From NCBI GenBank assembly GCA_907163375.1, contig CAJQUW010003607.1, positions 248,001 to 312,000 of the forward strand: a DNA stretch of 64,000 bases, read 5' to 3'. The stretch's first letter is position 1, and every line of letters begins with the position of its first letter. The notes beneath the pieces are model-generated. The model saw only the letters and a list, made by a program, of their open reading frames with translations. It was not told the origin of the DNA and ran no database searches. Of this stretch, positions 38,774 to 52,389 are shown in pieces. A program made the translations under genes and the position numbers. The stretch comes from Prostheceraeus crozeri (lineage: Eukaryota; Platyhelminthes; Polycladida; Euryleptidae).

Positions 38774-40325
38774 TAATAATAATAATAATAATAATATGCG
38801 TTTATTTCAGGTAAATGAAAATCACAAATACAGGTAGCAATCACAAATCACATTCTAAAAGTCACATAAAGTGAATATTCGAGCCCATAGAGCGAAAAGT
38901 ATTGCAGAAGTTGCAAGTCACAAACTTGATCGAGTTAAAAATACGACATGCATATGTTAAAAATGAACGAGAGCGTCTAACCGTCAGACAAAGTGGCATT
39001 CGGAAATTGCCCGAATGTGGTAAACGGGGAGGAAGAAGGGAGTTCAAGGGATGCTGTGAGATCATGCATTTGTTTAGAAATTTTAGAACAAGGCAGTTCC
39101 GTCTCTCTTGAAAGTTTGGCATGATTTTACAAGAACATGTGTCATCACAAATGATGCGATGGGCTCTCTTGATCACTCTCAATCTTCGTACAAGAAAAAC
39201 ATGAAATTTCACCAAATACTGGAATAGCATACAGGAGGATAGACATAATAATTCCATTGAATATTTTTATGAGCTCTTGCTTGGTTACAAACGGTTTCAC
39301 AATCCTCAAAATATGAAGTCGTCTGCTTGCGGTTCGAGTAACACGGTTGAAGTGAGCATCCCAGGACAGATTGTCAGTAAGAGTCACACCTAGGATAACA
39401 CATGCTTTGGACAGACTGATTTGGGCGTATGGCAAGGGCACTTCGTAGGAAACATTCGGCTTTTTGATAACCAGTTGACAACACTTTGACAGATTCAAAC
39501 TCATATTGTGGCTTCTAGTCCATTCAGTCACAATGCTCAAAAATTACGGTGGTGTGTGGTCGCGTTCACAGGATTCAACTAAGGTAATGTCATCAGCGAA
39601 CTTAATGATACGAGCTGTTGCGCAATCAATAGATAGGGATGACATAAATGAACCAAACAGAAACGGACCCAACACTGATCCCTGAGGTACTCCTGATGTG
39701 ACCTCTACAAGAGGACCAGTAATGCCGTTCACGTGAATGCGTTGAAACCTACTTAAGAAGTACGAATGCAACCAGTTCAAAAATCCAGTGTCAAATCCTT
39801 TATGGAACAAAACGTTTATCATGCGCTTGTGCTGAACCATGTCAAATGCCTTAGATATATCTAGGCATGTTACCCTGACAGCAATAATTCCAGAATGCTC
39901 CATCAATGCTGTAACAGTGTTATAGAGATCGATCAAAGCAGTTGACGTAGAGCCATGAGGCCGAAAGGCGTGTTGATCATCACCAAAATGAGAGACAAAA
40001 TCAGATTTCATTTGTCGGAGGATGCAACGCTCAAAAACGTTTGAGATTATTGGTGTAAGACTAATCGGACGGTAGTCGTTGATTGTAGGATTGCTTTTTT
40101 TCTCAATGGGACGAACGAATGAGTTTTTCCACAAATCAGGAAAGATCATAGAGTCGATCGAAGTCTGAAAATGGTGAGCAAGAGGTGCTGAGATTAATTC
40201 TGCCGCCTCGCTAAGTAGCCTGGCATTCACAAAGTCTGGACCAGCTGATTGCTTTGATGGAAGAGCTCGCAATAAATCATAGACACAACCTTCACTGACC
40301 TGAACATAAAGATAAACCTGAAAGA
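38774..40325 (-). mobile_element. LINE-B: 5'-truncated CR1-like non-LTR retrotransposon
   Basis: On the minus strand, RT motifs appear in order: NDYRPISLTPIISNVFER, DISKAFDMV, SGVPQGSVLGP and FADD (40250-39570). A TAA at 39546-39544 and a frameshift near 39200 follow. The C-terminal region has RLRVIKRAHRIIC and HPLNSLLP. The 3' end has AATAAA and a (TTA)n tail (38797-38774). The 5' end is truncated at the RT domain. A GATAA duplication flanks it. Confidence 0.85.
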
Positions 40326-41434
40326 GATAAAGCTCTTTCTCGCGGTAATTACGCCAAATTTCTCCAATTACGTGAATGTTTCATCAGTGATCACTACTTT
40401 GCTCGCCTGTCTTCTCTAACTCATTACGAGAAATGGAAGTCAATAAAACATCAGCTCAGTAGTTCCTCCAAACATTTGCCTATGAAACTGAAGAGCTCAA
40501 TAATCTGTTTATGTCGAACTTTTCTCCTCTTGACATTCAATCCTTCTCAGATAACCATCCCTATTCCCGTAATGACTGTTGTTCATGAATCAAAAGTATT
40601 CAACCTCATCAGGAGTTGTAAGTCAAGCATCGTGTGGGCCAGAAGGTCTCCCAGGATTCTTATATCTTAATTTCGCTGAAGCTCTTACTACTCCCTTAAC
40701 TATCATTCTGAACATTTGTATGCAATCCGGGATTTTCCCAAAACAATGGAAATGTGCTAATGTTCTTCCCTTGCCCAAAAAAGACAGTGATGAGTACCGC
40801 CCCATCTCTATTCTTCCTTTCCCAAGTAAAATTCTTGAAAAACTGATAAGAAATTCAGTACTTCTTCCGGCTTTGACTCAACAACTTGACAAAAGACAGT
40901 TTGCCTTATCTCGAATGGCTTTGGTGGATGCACAAACGCACTTTTATCAATTCGGCTAACAGCTTTCCAGCACATTTCTCTTCACAAATCTAGCATCGTC
41001 AGAGTTCTTGCAGTGGACTTCAGAAAGGCATTTGATTGCATAAGTCACAACTTACTTTTGGAGAATTTGATGAAAATTTTTGAATGTTCCCCTCACTTGA
41101 TTTCTCTCATTCGAAGTTTAAGTGATCGCCTTCAAAGAGTTTGTGCGAATAGCTTTCAAACTTCATGGAAAAACACTACTAGTGGAGTTCCTCAGGGTTC
41201 TGTTCTTGGCCCGCTGCTGTTTACTCTCTACACAAATGATCTCCCAACCTTTGAAAATACGAAGATAGTTGCTTACGCGGACGATATTACGCCTACTCTT
41301 CTTCATCTTGACTCTTTCGATTCAAATGACGCGTACGTGCTCCTTCCAGACTGATATTACTTTCTCGGATGGTTATTATTACTTTATATATACTTTCTCG
41401 GAATGGGCTGCCTCTAAAAGACTGGTTATCAATG
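40326..41434 (+). pseudogene. LINE-A fragment 3: linker and reverse transcriptase
   Basis: Resumes with DKALSRGNYAKF. RT blocks include GLPGFLYLNFAEAL, DSDEYRPISILPFPSKI, DFRKAFDCISHN, SGVPQGSVLGPLLF and AYADD (40640-41290), spread over several frames. The last readable segment, KRLVIN, ends at the TA duplication of the foldback element at 41435. The gene is dead. Confidence 0.85.
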
Positions 41435-41436
41435 TA

Positions 41437-42296
41437 GTCCGGGAGCCAGCGTGAAGTTGTGCAGGGAACGAGGTAGTACACAAAACTTTCACATAGCATA
41501 GTACACCTCCAACCTACTGCAAAACTTCGCGTCTGCCGGATCAGATCATTTGCTTTTCAGAAATAGAGAGGATAACAAAATCCTATGTATTTCCAGTGGT
41601 AAAATTGTGACATTTCAGGTGTTGACTCCATTTTTTCGAATTTTTGCTCATAAAAGTTACACAAATTGGTATTTTGTTGAGCTGGTTATTATAGAAATCA
41701 TCTACATCTTTACAATAATTCGTTTGTCAAATTTTCCATCATATCGTGATTTTGTTCCTGTGTATATTTCTTTGTAATACCGCTTGTTGTATTCACAAAT
41801 ACAGAATTATTATTATTATACAGATCATGATCTTTCAAATGAGTGATCATTCAGTGACAGAGGATGAAGTAAAATGTACAAACAGACACTTTTCGTTGGT
41901 GTAACTGCAAATATTAACATAGAAATTTCAGGAAAATTGTTGATATACTTTAACGAAAAGTGTCTGTTTGTACACTTTACTTCATCCTCTGTCACTGAAT
42001 GATCACTCATTTGAAAGATCATGATCTGTAGATGATTTCTATAATAACCAGCTCAACAAAATACCAATTTGTGTAACTTTTATGAGCAAAAATTCGAAAA
42101 AATGGAGTCAACACCTTAAATGTCACAATTTTACCACTGGAAATACATAGGATTGTGTTATCCTCTCTATTTCTGAAAAGCAAATGATCTGATCCGGCAG
42201 ACGCGAAGTTTTGCAGTAGGTTGGAGGTGTACTATGCTATGTGAAAGTTTTGTGTACTACCTCGTTCCCTGCACAACTTCACGCTGGCTCCCGGAC
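41437..42296. mobile_element. Foldback/MITE element 1 with TA duplication
   Basis: The ends are GTCCGGGAGCCAGCG and its complement, flanked by TA on both sides. Inverted arms extend at least 260 bp from each end and, allowing for the nested 112-bp insert, about 350 bp. The TA duplication and long arms suggest a non-autonomous Tc1/mariner-type element. It has no coding capacity. Removing it rejoins the LINE-A frame. Confidence 0.85.
41707..41818 (+). mobile_element. LINE 3'-tail fragment nested in foldback element 1
   Basis: Present only in the left arm, flanked by TACA at 41703-41706 and 41819-41822. It ends in (ATT)n and resembles the LINE-A tail at 52790-52860 (TACCGCTT...GTATTCAC...AGAATTATTATT). 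Confidence 0.65.
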
Positions 42297-42298
42297 TA

Positions 42299-42746
42299 AT
42301 GCTATGAAAACTAAAACGATGTGCATGAACAGAATCTCTAGTTTTGATGTTATCAATCATATTGTTATCCAGGATCATATCATTGAAAATGTAAATTGTT
42401 TGAAGATCCTAGGAGTATTTTTCCAGTCTGACCTCAGTTGGTCCAGTCATTTTTCAGATCTTTATGCAAAATGTTGCAGGAAGATGTCTTTTGTAAAACG
42501 CATGAAGCTCAATCGTAACTCTGATGAAATCATTTGGCAAGTTTATGTCAGCTACGTTTACTGCCATATTGTTGCATGCTGGCCACTCATGTGATCTGCC
42601 TCAAAATGACTTTCGCAAACTTGAGAGGCTTGACCGTATTGCTCGGAAGTGGGCCAATATCTGCAGCGACCATCAATCTTGTCTCCGCGATATGCTGGAT
42701 GCGTCATGCATCAAGCTAATCAAGAAAATTGCTCGACACAAAGCCA
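42299..42746 (+). pseudogene. LINE-A fragment 4: region after the reverse transcriptase
   Basis: Reads NAMKTKTMCMN, then ILGVFFQSDLSWSSHF and CRKMSFVKRMKLN, the typical CR1-like sequence after RT, with at least one frameshift near 42530. It ends at CIKLIKKIARHKA before the inverted-end element. Confidence 0.8.
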
Positions 42747-42774
42747 CCCAGTGAATCGAAACTTATAAATCTTC

Positions 42775-43075
42775 CAAGAAACTTACAAGATCTTAGAAGA
42801 TTTGTAAGATTGGACTGTTATCTTGGAAGATTTGTAAGATAGGTCTGTTGTCTTGGAAGATTAGCCTGAAAGATCTTAGAAGATATGTCTGGGAACTGAA
42901 ACTTGGAAGATTTGTAAGATTGGTCTGTTGTCTTGGAAGATTAGCCTGAAAGATCTTAGAAGATATGTCCGGGAACTGAAACTTGGAAGATTTGTAAGAT
43001 TGGTCTATTGTCTTGGAAGATTAGCCTGAAAGATCTTAGAAGATATGTCCGGGAACTGAAACTTGGAAATTTGGT
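42775..43075 (+). repeat. Left subterminal tandem repeats
   Basis: About three to four copies of an 80-bp unit (TTGGAAGATTTGTAAGATTGG ... GAAGATATGTC(T/C)GGGAACTGAAAC). The unit contains several AAGATT words. The complement of the shorter words makes up the right subterminal array. Confidence 0.85.
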
Positions 43076-45819
43076 AATACCACAGAGCCAGAGGAAGGAC
43101 CCCGCAGCACCCGCAGTTGCGGGAAGCGCAAAGTAATTTCATTAAGTTGAAGTATATGAATTACTTATCAAAAAAATAATGGAGAACTTTCAATGTGATC
43201 TGTGAACTTGTATAGTGATCATCAGGGGCAACAACCGGCCCCGCTGTCCCCGCGCTGACTCAAGTTGCGAACTATAAGAATGCTTGCATGCATAGAATTG
43301 AGATCACTTTTTAGTCAACTGGTGCTGCTTCTTCTTGCTATTTCGGCTAAGACGTTGGTTATTTTTTTTATTGGATAATACTCAATCCTACATATTTAAA
43401 AACGATTTTCTTGGTCACTTTGGTTTTAGTAAAATCGAGAATACGAAGTCAATGATCAAATCAGGAAATGGGAGCAATGTAAGTACTACGTACTATACAA
43501 GTCTCATTATAGAACAAGTCAAACATTCAGAGCAGAAGCTATTCGGTTTGACAAAGACAAAACCCCATTATTATTGTGTTCATGGGTTTGCAGGAAGCAG
43601 TCCAGGCGCATTAAAAATATGTATGACGCATTCTATTCAGGTCACGTATGTTGCTACACTACCGTCATCGATCAACCAGTTCTCCGCACTGCTGTTAACA
43701 CGCTAACAGTGACAGCTTAAGAGCAACGCATGAAGGAGCAGCGTGCATGATTCGGTTGTCGGAAACATCACCAGTGCTGACTGAGAAGTTTCTATTGCGT
43801 TGTCTACATTGCGGATTATTTCATACTGTACAGAATTCAATTCATGCTATTCTATGTTTATACTGCTTTCTCAGGAACATTGATACGGACTTTGGCTGAT
43901 GTTGCCCTGAGCTTCATCAAATTTCTCATCGTCGCTGAAGGAATTTAAGGACGCGAGGAACTGATGAAATTGCCACTCACATGATTTCTTGCAATAGAAA
44001 TGTGGAGTCAAAGCTGAATTTCATCTGTGGTAAATTGAATCATCCAATTCCAGATCAAAGGTAAGAACATTTCACTGTGTCATAATTTACGCGTCCAATC
44101 TAGGCCCTATGACAGATCCATAAATTAAGAGCTGTCTTAAGTCTGAACTACAACGGAATTGTAAATCAAATGCTATTTAGATTTTATGACTCTGACTGCG
44201 ATAGGTAGAATGGCATACTTTGCTTCATACAAAAATGCAGCCACGTCGTCCCCTTGAACTTGATGACTCGAAGAATGAATTGTCATTTTTCAACCGTTTC
44301 CCATCATAGATGCGTTCGAAAATTAGGTTTACCCCGTAAATTTAAGGCTAAAGTAAGATAAAGTTGAGGGTATTATCAATTGTCCTATTGAGGGCCCATA
44401 TTTGGCTGGTGACAAGATATGAACAGATCGACAATGAAAATTTGGTGCTTACGGGTTATCTCCCCCTCACGATTTCAAATTTGCTTGAAATCTTTAAAAA
44501 TGAATCAATCATCACAAAACATAAAGTGCGCGTAGGTGAGAACATTTGCTATCCATATAGGCCTCCCAAACTTTATGCAATTCGGACAAATACTTTTTGA
44601 ATTAGGAACGATAACTTGAGGTGTAGCGATGTCAGAAGTTTGATCCGACTTCTCCTGACCTCATCGTGAATACAAAGCACTTGAAGTCAACAAAGTCATT
44701 TCGTGACAACTCGTGAAGTGATAATGACCAGGTCGCATCCCTTACACTAATATAGAAATATATTTTCCCCAATACAATCACTGTACAAGATTCATGCACA
44801 AAAAGCGTAAACATATGTGCATATTATATTCAAGAAAAGTACATTAGATATATTGTACCAGCGACTGTAGAGGTGAACGGTACTAGAGCAGTGTAGGCAG
44901 TAGAAACCTAGTCTCGCTGAGAGAAGTCCGATTTCAATCCACATGTCACACAAACGTCGGAAGAATATATCGCAATAAAAGTATGAGCCATGTATGCCCT
45001 AGCCATGTAGACCCTAAATGCAGGGTCTAAACTAATTTATGCATTTGTAGATTACATGAAGATCGGTTTAGAACAGCAAAAAGTACAGTATATCGCATAA
45101 TATGCAGTTGGATCGATTCGGGGTATCAGGCAATTAAGGTAAAATTTGCAAATAATGGTGGGCAATTTGATATCCTTTCGAGTATTTTACCCAGTGAGCA
45201 TATTTCTAGCATTTTTTAAGAATATTTTGTTCTTACTAACTTTTCTGATATATTTCGGTAATGTATTTCACTCTGTAGCACCGGAAAAGTCAAAAATTTT
45301 TTGACCTAGGCAAGTTCTGTAATATTGTATAGGAAAATTGATAGCATTTCTTTCCGTGCATGTTCCATCAAATTTATATTTACAAATATTTTTCAAATAT
45401 AAGGTCAGCCTATCATTTTCATATTTGAGCTTGACATATGTTGAGAACCTTATAACGATACATGCGATTAACTCCTAGAAAACTCTCAAAAGCACTTAAA
45501 TGAAAATTTAGGTGATATAGTTCTATGTGATGGCGAGATCTATTCGAGAAAATGCAGTAGTCAAGCGAAAAAAGTTAACATAGCATGTTCATGAATAGAA
45601 ATACATAGACATATTTAAATGTGCATAATATCATTGTATCTCTTGGTTTTCTGTAAATATCAACATGGTTTGTACATGTATTATTTTCATTTTTGAGTAA
45701 ATAATAATGTATGTGCATGCCGGTGGAGGTTAAATGTAATGAAGGGGGCCCAAGTTGGAATTTACGATAGGTTCCTTTAGAACCTCATGCTAGAATTAAA
45801 GCATTAATTAGGTTACAAG
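43076..45819. other. No gene recognised
   Basis: AT-rich sequence with scattered short ORFs (longest 123 codons at 43335-43706), none showing a known domain or codon pattern. It lies inside the 9.9-kb element. Confidence 0.5.
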
Positions 45820-47855
45820 CAGGGGCGGGCCAGGCAGGGCCGCGGCCCTGCCAAATTTCATCTGGCCCTGCCTGTGGCACTGCCAACTTTTTGAGAGAAT
45901 TTTGAACATTTCGTAAATTAACAGTGTAGCAATATTTTATTCATTTTTTTGTATTATTCTTATTTGGTATGGTTGTTTTGCAGAGAATACAGATGAAATA
46001 TTTGACATGTATTTGTTGTAACGACGGCTGTTCTCACTCCATTGACAAACCAATTATTTTTATCGGTTTGTTTAAAAACGGACAATCTAAATTGGATGTC
46101 CATGACCTTGACGATCAGCTGTGATATTTTTTTTCAAATTGTTTTATACTCTTATCATCTTGCACTCTTATTAGGCTAATCATTCACCAATACCTAATTT
46201 ATGCAAATAAAATAAACTCTATAACTATAAACTGAATTCGTAATTACAATTTTAAAGAAAATTAGGACAATTAATACGCTATATTTATCGGAGGGCCAAT
46301 ACGGCCAAAATCTTATTTATTTCATTTTTTGGCACAGGGCTGCCGACAGTCCGGATTTCATGCGGACGTCCAGATTGACCAGATTTCAGAATCAAGGAAG
46401 TATTTCCAATTTTACAGTAGTAGTTAATAGTATTGCGAAATACGCATTATGTTAGAGCAACCTTTTTAAAAGGTCGTATCATTGACGCATAGGGTCTATC
46501 CTTTAGATTTTTATGTTGTAAGATAATAGGCCTACTTTTAATTCTACATTTGAAGTATGGTAACCAAATTTGAAGCGTTACTTACGTTGTGTAACTTGAA
46601 AATGCTATATATATGCTTATATTGATTGATTTTAATTAGGCCTAATGTATTAAACACTCAGCTTCAAAAACACTTCTCTCACACCTGCAGTACGGCAGCA
46701 TTCGGCATTCTCATTATACTGGCGATCTTATTTTTATGTGACAGAGCACATCATCCGTGTGCTAGATATGCGAGGTGAGACTCGCTCAGTTGATCAGGAT
46801 ATTTAATTTCTACGTTTTTCAAATAAGTCTGACACAAAAATATTTTGACGAAAATACAACCAGGCAACGTTGCAGGCTGGTTGTTTCTTTTCTCAAGGAT
46901 AGACAGACCTGCAAACCATTTCCTAATGGGGTTATCAATGGTCCGTAGCTTTCAACTGTTCCAGTGTTTTTCATTCTCGACTGAAAGAAGATAGTGACCA
47001 GCTAAATAATCAAATAGCAAATTCTACTTTCAAGGAAAATGGCACCATTTCTCTTCTAGATCAGGGTGGATAGAACGAAGGACTGTTAGGCCTAATAGTT
47101 TATAAATTCTTGGCACAAACAGTAACATTGAATAAATGGAAGAACAGATGTCACTGGCAGTGCAGTGTTAAGGAAGGTATGTGATTGGACAGCGCCTCAG
47201 CCACTTAGGTGCCACAGAAAGTCTAACAGTCAAATTCTGTAAAATGAAGGACTGGTAGGTAGTTATGTGAGACGAAAATGTTTGGCTATCAATGGCCCGA
47301 ATGGAAGAGTTGGTACGCTATCAGAGACTGTGAAATCATGTCACTGGTTTACAAGTGAGAGGACGCAAGGTTACAGACGCGGATATGGACGATTCTAGCA
47401 ATGTGGCCGCTAGAAGCCGATGTAAATTTTGCCTCTTCTACACAATTCAGTATCAAGAGTGTCAAATCCACGTTATGCATATTCAGACGCTGCTTTTATA
47501 AATATTTCGGTTCGACTAGACAGTCATTTTGGAAATTTTTGATGCATGCTTAGTCTAATTAGTCCTATTCAGGCGCGTAGTTAAAATTTAGAATTGAAAG
47601 GGGTACAGGAGGGCCAACTTAAAAGGGGCGCCAAGGCATTATTGATTATTTTGTGATTTGTTTTGGTTTGACATTTCAAACCAGTAATAGGCCTACAGTA
47701 TAACCAATTCTGCATCGGCCAATCTGTAGGGACCCCAAAAATGTACTTTTCAACATTGTTTGGAATGACCTTGGCATACATTTATGCGGCCCTGCCACGA
47801 ATCTATTTGGCTCTGCCTTGGCCCTGCCGAAAACAGACGGCTGGCGTCGCCACTG
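45820..47855. mobile_element. Possible non-autonomous hAT-like element
   Basis: It starts CAGGGGCGGGCC and ends GGCGTCGCCACTG, hAT-like termini. Subterminal stretches on both sides share GGCCCTGCC words. The flanking 8-mers (GTTACAAG and GACAAGTA) do not match, so the assignment is weak. It lies immediately upstream of the BEN-like exons. Confidence 0.35.
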
Positions 47856-47915
47856 GACAAGTAACATTTACATTAAGTTTTCAAAATTCTAAAATACTTT
47901 CTACACTTTTTACAG

Positions 47916-49130
47916 GGGAAAAAGAAGAAATGGAAATGAAGAGAGGAACATTGGAGGGGAAGCTAGATGACAACGACGACACTATTAGGAGCTTCGGCTT
48001 CCTCGATTCCTCAGGGGAACAACTATCCGAACCAGAAATAGATGCACAGTCTCTTGGAACAGATGAGGAGCCACTAAGAAATCTTGATACAGAGGTATGT
48101 CTTAGTCATAGAAAAAAGATAATTAGACTATGGTGAAGGGACATCAATTCATTTTCAGCGAAATTAAATCTGCTCCTGATGCCTACTCTTTAAAAATAAA
48201 AGTTGAGAATCTTGTATGCCGGCATATTCTTGAACTGTGGAAAATCTAGGTATATTTGTTTGCGATAGAGTAACTAAGAACATACTACAATTCCGTGCAT
48301 ATTACTTTAAAGTGTGGATGTCTGTTTGAGACTATGAATACATTAATTTTCAATTATTTGTACAAGTGATGCGTTACAATTAATTGTTTCTTGTTATACT
48401 GTTATATTGTGATGTTACTTGAAACTTGATAAATGTTAAATGCACACTCCTGCTGGCGTATTTTGCAGGCACTATATACTAACAATCAAATTCTTCATGA
48501 AATAAAGGAAATGAAGACCTTTTTGGAGGACATGAATAAGCGAATGGCTTCATTGGAGAAAGAAAATAAGAGAGTAAGTAGTTAGTGTGAGCTGTATAAC
48601 TAGTGTAATTTAGTCACATTGAGTTACAGTATGCACATGTGCATGTAATTTCTCAAAACACCAGTTTTTTTATATACTTTTATTACGTACGATAGAAATA
48701 ATTAAATACATTACTTTCTCTCGATGGTTGACTTAAGTTAATCACGGACAATTGATCTTATCTTACAGAATCGAAAGGAAGCATCAAGACACTTGGTTCA
48801 AGTTCAAGGCGAGACATCAAGTTCTTCAGCGGAGCCCGTCGTAAGTTAAAAAGCCGTACTGAATGAAAATAGCCTCTTTGTTCATAACTGCAGACTTCGC
48901 TCATCATTTAAAACTTAAAAGTGCATCACATGCAATATTTCATCTTTCAGATTTTTAATGGAAAGGATTTGATGTCCATCAGGGCGAGTAGGCCCAGCAT
49001 ATTCGCCCTCCGAATTGCGGAGGAAATGTTCAGGAGGATGAGCTAATAACCAAGATAATATCTCCTCAAAGAAAGAGCCATGATGGGAGGCAGCCATTTG
49101 AGGACGATAACAGACTAGAAATTATGAAAA
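47916..49130 (+). pseudogene. Four exons of a BEN-domain-like gene, last exon frameshifted
   Basis: Exons with good GT-AG borders at 47916-48094, 48469-48573, 48769-48840 and 48951-49130. The first is acidic (GKLDDNDDTIRSFGFLD), the second a coiled coil (IKEMKTFLEDMNKRMASLE) and the third Ser-rich. The fourth begins GKDLMS and SIFALRIAEEMF, which resembles the start of BEN-type domains. The frame then meets stops, while the next frame reads EDELITKIISPQRK, so one base has been gained or lost near 49030. No first or last exon is visible. It is either a captured host gene fragment or part of the surrounding element. Confidence 0.5.
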
Positions 49131-49926
49131 GTAAGGGATTTATCTTTCTAAACGCGGTAACGTGCCATCCATGTGGAATTTCCCATGTGTTTGTTCACGT
49201 GTTTCTATTGTGTGATAATTCGCATTTGTATGTCCCATTCATATTAGTTGAGGAACAATCGGGATCGGCTCTCTGAAAGATGCCGATCATGGTATATAAG
49301 GTGCAATTCATATATAAACACATATTTCGATAAAAAATCATTAGGACCATTTATTCCATTTAGGGCACTAGATCTCTTGTCAATCGATGAGACACTGTGC
49401 ATCAATGTTTACGCAATAGAAATCAGAGAACGGTGATAATGAATATGTCGCTCATCTCTGTATCGTGGAGGCGAAGAATAGAATCTCGTCAGTGGAGTGG
49501 ATTTTGAGATTTCCTGTCGAATGTGATATTTCACCGAAATTCGTGCATGCATCCACAGGGCAAAGGGAAGATAGCCGGAATACTGACTGAATCCTCGTAA
49601 AAAACTGCGAGTATTTTGTCTAATAAGAGGAAATTTGCTTCAGTGAAAAGACTGCGGTCATAATATCCTTTCCAGGATGATATCATCTATGTTAATGTAT
49701 GTTACTTCACATACACGTATACTCACTGGTTGAATGAAGTGAACATTCACCGAAAGAATCAATTCTAACTCTGAGTATCACCCAAGATTATAGAAACAAT
49801 TATATATCATAGAACGATTTTGGTGTGGCCATGCTCAAGATTTGATTAGAACATGATTCATATTATCATCGGACATGTGTACTATGAGACGATGGGAACT
49901 TAAATTAATTACTGAGAGATATCTCA
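49131..49926. other. No gene recognised
   Basis: Inside the 9.9-kb element, between the BEN-like exons and the hAT element. There are short ORFs only. Further exons of the BEN-like gene were looked for and not found with confidence. Confidence 0.5.
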
Positions 49927-49934
49927 CTTGTATG

Positions 49935-51554
49935 CAGTGTTGGAAAAGTCGGAATTGGAATTAATTCCGATCCGGAATTCCATTTTTCGTCGGAATTGGA
50001 ATTGACGATACTTAAATCTACTGGAATTGAATTGACCTTGATAAACCTCAATTCCACTTTTTCGATAGACCTGTGATAAATCTATTTACACAAAAATTGA
50101 AATCACAGTACTCGGCCGTTGTGTTAACTGCACGCAGAGATAAGAGAGATAGATCGACTGAGGTAGCTTTATTCTATCGTTGAATAAAGGGTGTTAATTG
50201 TAACTTCGATGGGCCTACTGCCCCGGACAATGTTAATCCAGCAATTAAGCAAACAATGAAAGGACAATCATCTTTTTTCAATCTGTTATTTAGTTATTTA
50301 CGGTATCAAGTGTTAAATTAATCAAAATAAAACAATTGTTGAACTTAGTTCTTGATAGGATAAGCACAAAATTGGAGATTAACTTAATTGTTGTACACAC
50401 GAAAAACTACTGGTTTTGGAAAGAGGAAAATTGACGTTGCATTAAAGGGCAACAACCCTGTCAGTTCAAATCACAATATAGACAGTGTCAACAAACTATT
50501 CTAATAATTAATGATTCAATTAAAATGACAATTACATGAACTATTATTCAACTTCCAGTCACAACAATTAACAATATTAATTTTTTAGATTATAGTTATA
50601 TAGATACGATACGCAACGATAAAAGAAAAACTTTACACTTGCAGTTCACTTCTTAATGCTGAATTCTCTTCAATTCGATCGGACTCACTTATATCAAAAT
50701 AATATCATAAATATCAGTGTCACTTATACCGTCAATCTTCAATCGCGCTCGCTGATGTGTTGCCGTATACGCTGTTGTGTTGTTGTTCGCTGGCAGGCAG
50801 TTGTTGTTGTTACTTCCGTAGTTAAGTTACACCGCGAGAGCCCGGAGTTCTTGTAACAGCTACTGGAGATGTCGTATGTGGTGGTGTTGTGTCAATTTCT
50901 CATCGTTTCTAATTTATACAAATTTTTGAGACTTGACGACAAATCCACTTTCTTTTGAAAATTGAAAGAGTTTCCTTAGCTTTCGACCCGACCACATTTC
51001 TTTCTTACACGGAATTTTTAATCTCCTTTTTTAACATGGACTGGTAATCAGTTTTCGTGATATCATTTTTATCGTCGTTTTTTTCTTTCATAAACAATCA
51101 CGTTATTCGCACATTGAATTTCTTTCTTCTGTCAGTTTATTAATAGATTTATTCGCATCTCAGCGTTTGATTCTTTGCTGACCGTTAATTTTTCTTTCTT
51201 TCACGAGATATTGAATATCTCGTTTGTGAAACGAAAATGGCGTAGGCTGACCGGTTACACATATACATGTACACAAGAAATATGAACATGAGAACACACA
51301 TAGGAACGACGCAGGGAAGGGCACACAGGAACAACGAGGATAGGATAAGGGCACATGGGTTAGATTGAAAGGAACGAACATTAGATACATTAACATGATA
51401 CACTATACGCGACATGCAATTATCGGAATTGAATCTTATTATGGAATTGAATTGAACTATTTCGACTGGAATTGGAATTGGAGTTGGAATTGAAATTTCT
51501 GCTCTGGAATTGGAATTGGAATTAAAAAATTTCTGTGGAATTTTTCCAACTCTG
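49935..51554. mobile_element. Non-autonomous hAT element
   Basis: The termini are CAGTGTTGGAAAA and TTTTTCCAACTCTG. A perfect 8-bp duplication, CTTGTATG, occurs at 49927-49934 and 51555-51562. Both subterminal regions are full of GGAATTGGAATT repeats. At 1,620 bp with no transposase ORF, it depends on an autonomous relative. Confidence 0.92.
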
Positions 51555-51562
51555 CTTGTATG

Positions 51563-52380
51563 CATGTATAGTACGTGATATCACAATATAGATATAAAGT
51601 CTTCTCATTGCCTCCTAATGTTAGATCAAATTGTCTCCAATTCAGTGTTTTTCATTCCATCAAAAACAATCCCATGCATGCGTATAGAAGAAAAAATTCG
51701 TACCAAGTAGCCTTGGCAAATCTGAAAATGACGATGCGATCAATACTTACATCATCTTTCCTGCGTTTGTTAATAAGCACTTAGTTCAACCATTTAAGAA
51801 TGAAAATTTTCTTCACAATCAAAGCAAAGTCACTCTTCTTTGATACGATTCGTTATAAATCTCACACTGTACATCTATCCTATGGTACGCATTTTTTTCA
51901 CCTATAAATTATTTCCTGATTATCTTTTTCAGAGGCCATAACTTAAAGATTTCGCAATGGAACCACCTGGGAAGAAGCAAAGTCTTCCGTAAATCAACGA
52001 GGCTTGGATCTGAGGAGAAAAGAAAAACCACAGAGACGATCTTGATTAGTCACATATTCTGACATACCTGTCAAATACATGTTTTCAATACATGCATCTA
52101 TGTGTTACCTGTCATTCCTTTTGATTTTATAGCCAAACAGATGCGTTAAACCAAACTAATGCATAACTGGTGCATTCACAGCTTTATCTCTGTATGTATA
52201 CATTTAGCCAGTTGATTTTTTTGTATTATGGAAGATATCAATCTTTCGTCTACAAGAGCAGCAAGAATGATTTCTAAATTTACGGTACATGCATAAAGGC
52301 TTGCTTGCTTATTGCTGAGTCATTTTTGAAATTCTTCATGTTGCTGTTGTAGACGAAACATTGATATTTTCCATGATACA
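51563..52380. other. No gene recognised
   Basis: AT-rich sequence of the 9.9-kb element. A short inverted pair is visible: CTTCATGTTGCTGTTGTAGACGAAACATTGATATTTTCCATGAT-type sequence near 52335-52378 mirrors 52225-52260. Confidence 0.4.
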
Positions 52381-52389
52381 GGGCAATCA

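Noticed and set aside
43335-43706. 123-codon ORF in the 9.9-kb element
   Set aside because: No domain, no repeat of family motifs, and expected by chance in sequence of this length.
45820-47855. Confident hAT element with CAGGGGCGG ends
   Set aside because: The flanking 8-mers do not match, so it is listed only as a possible element.
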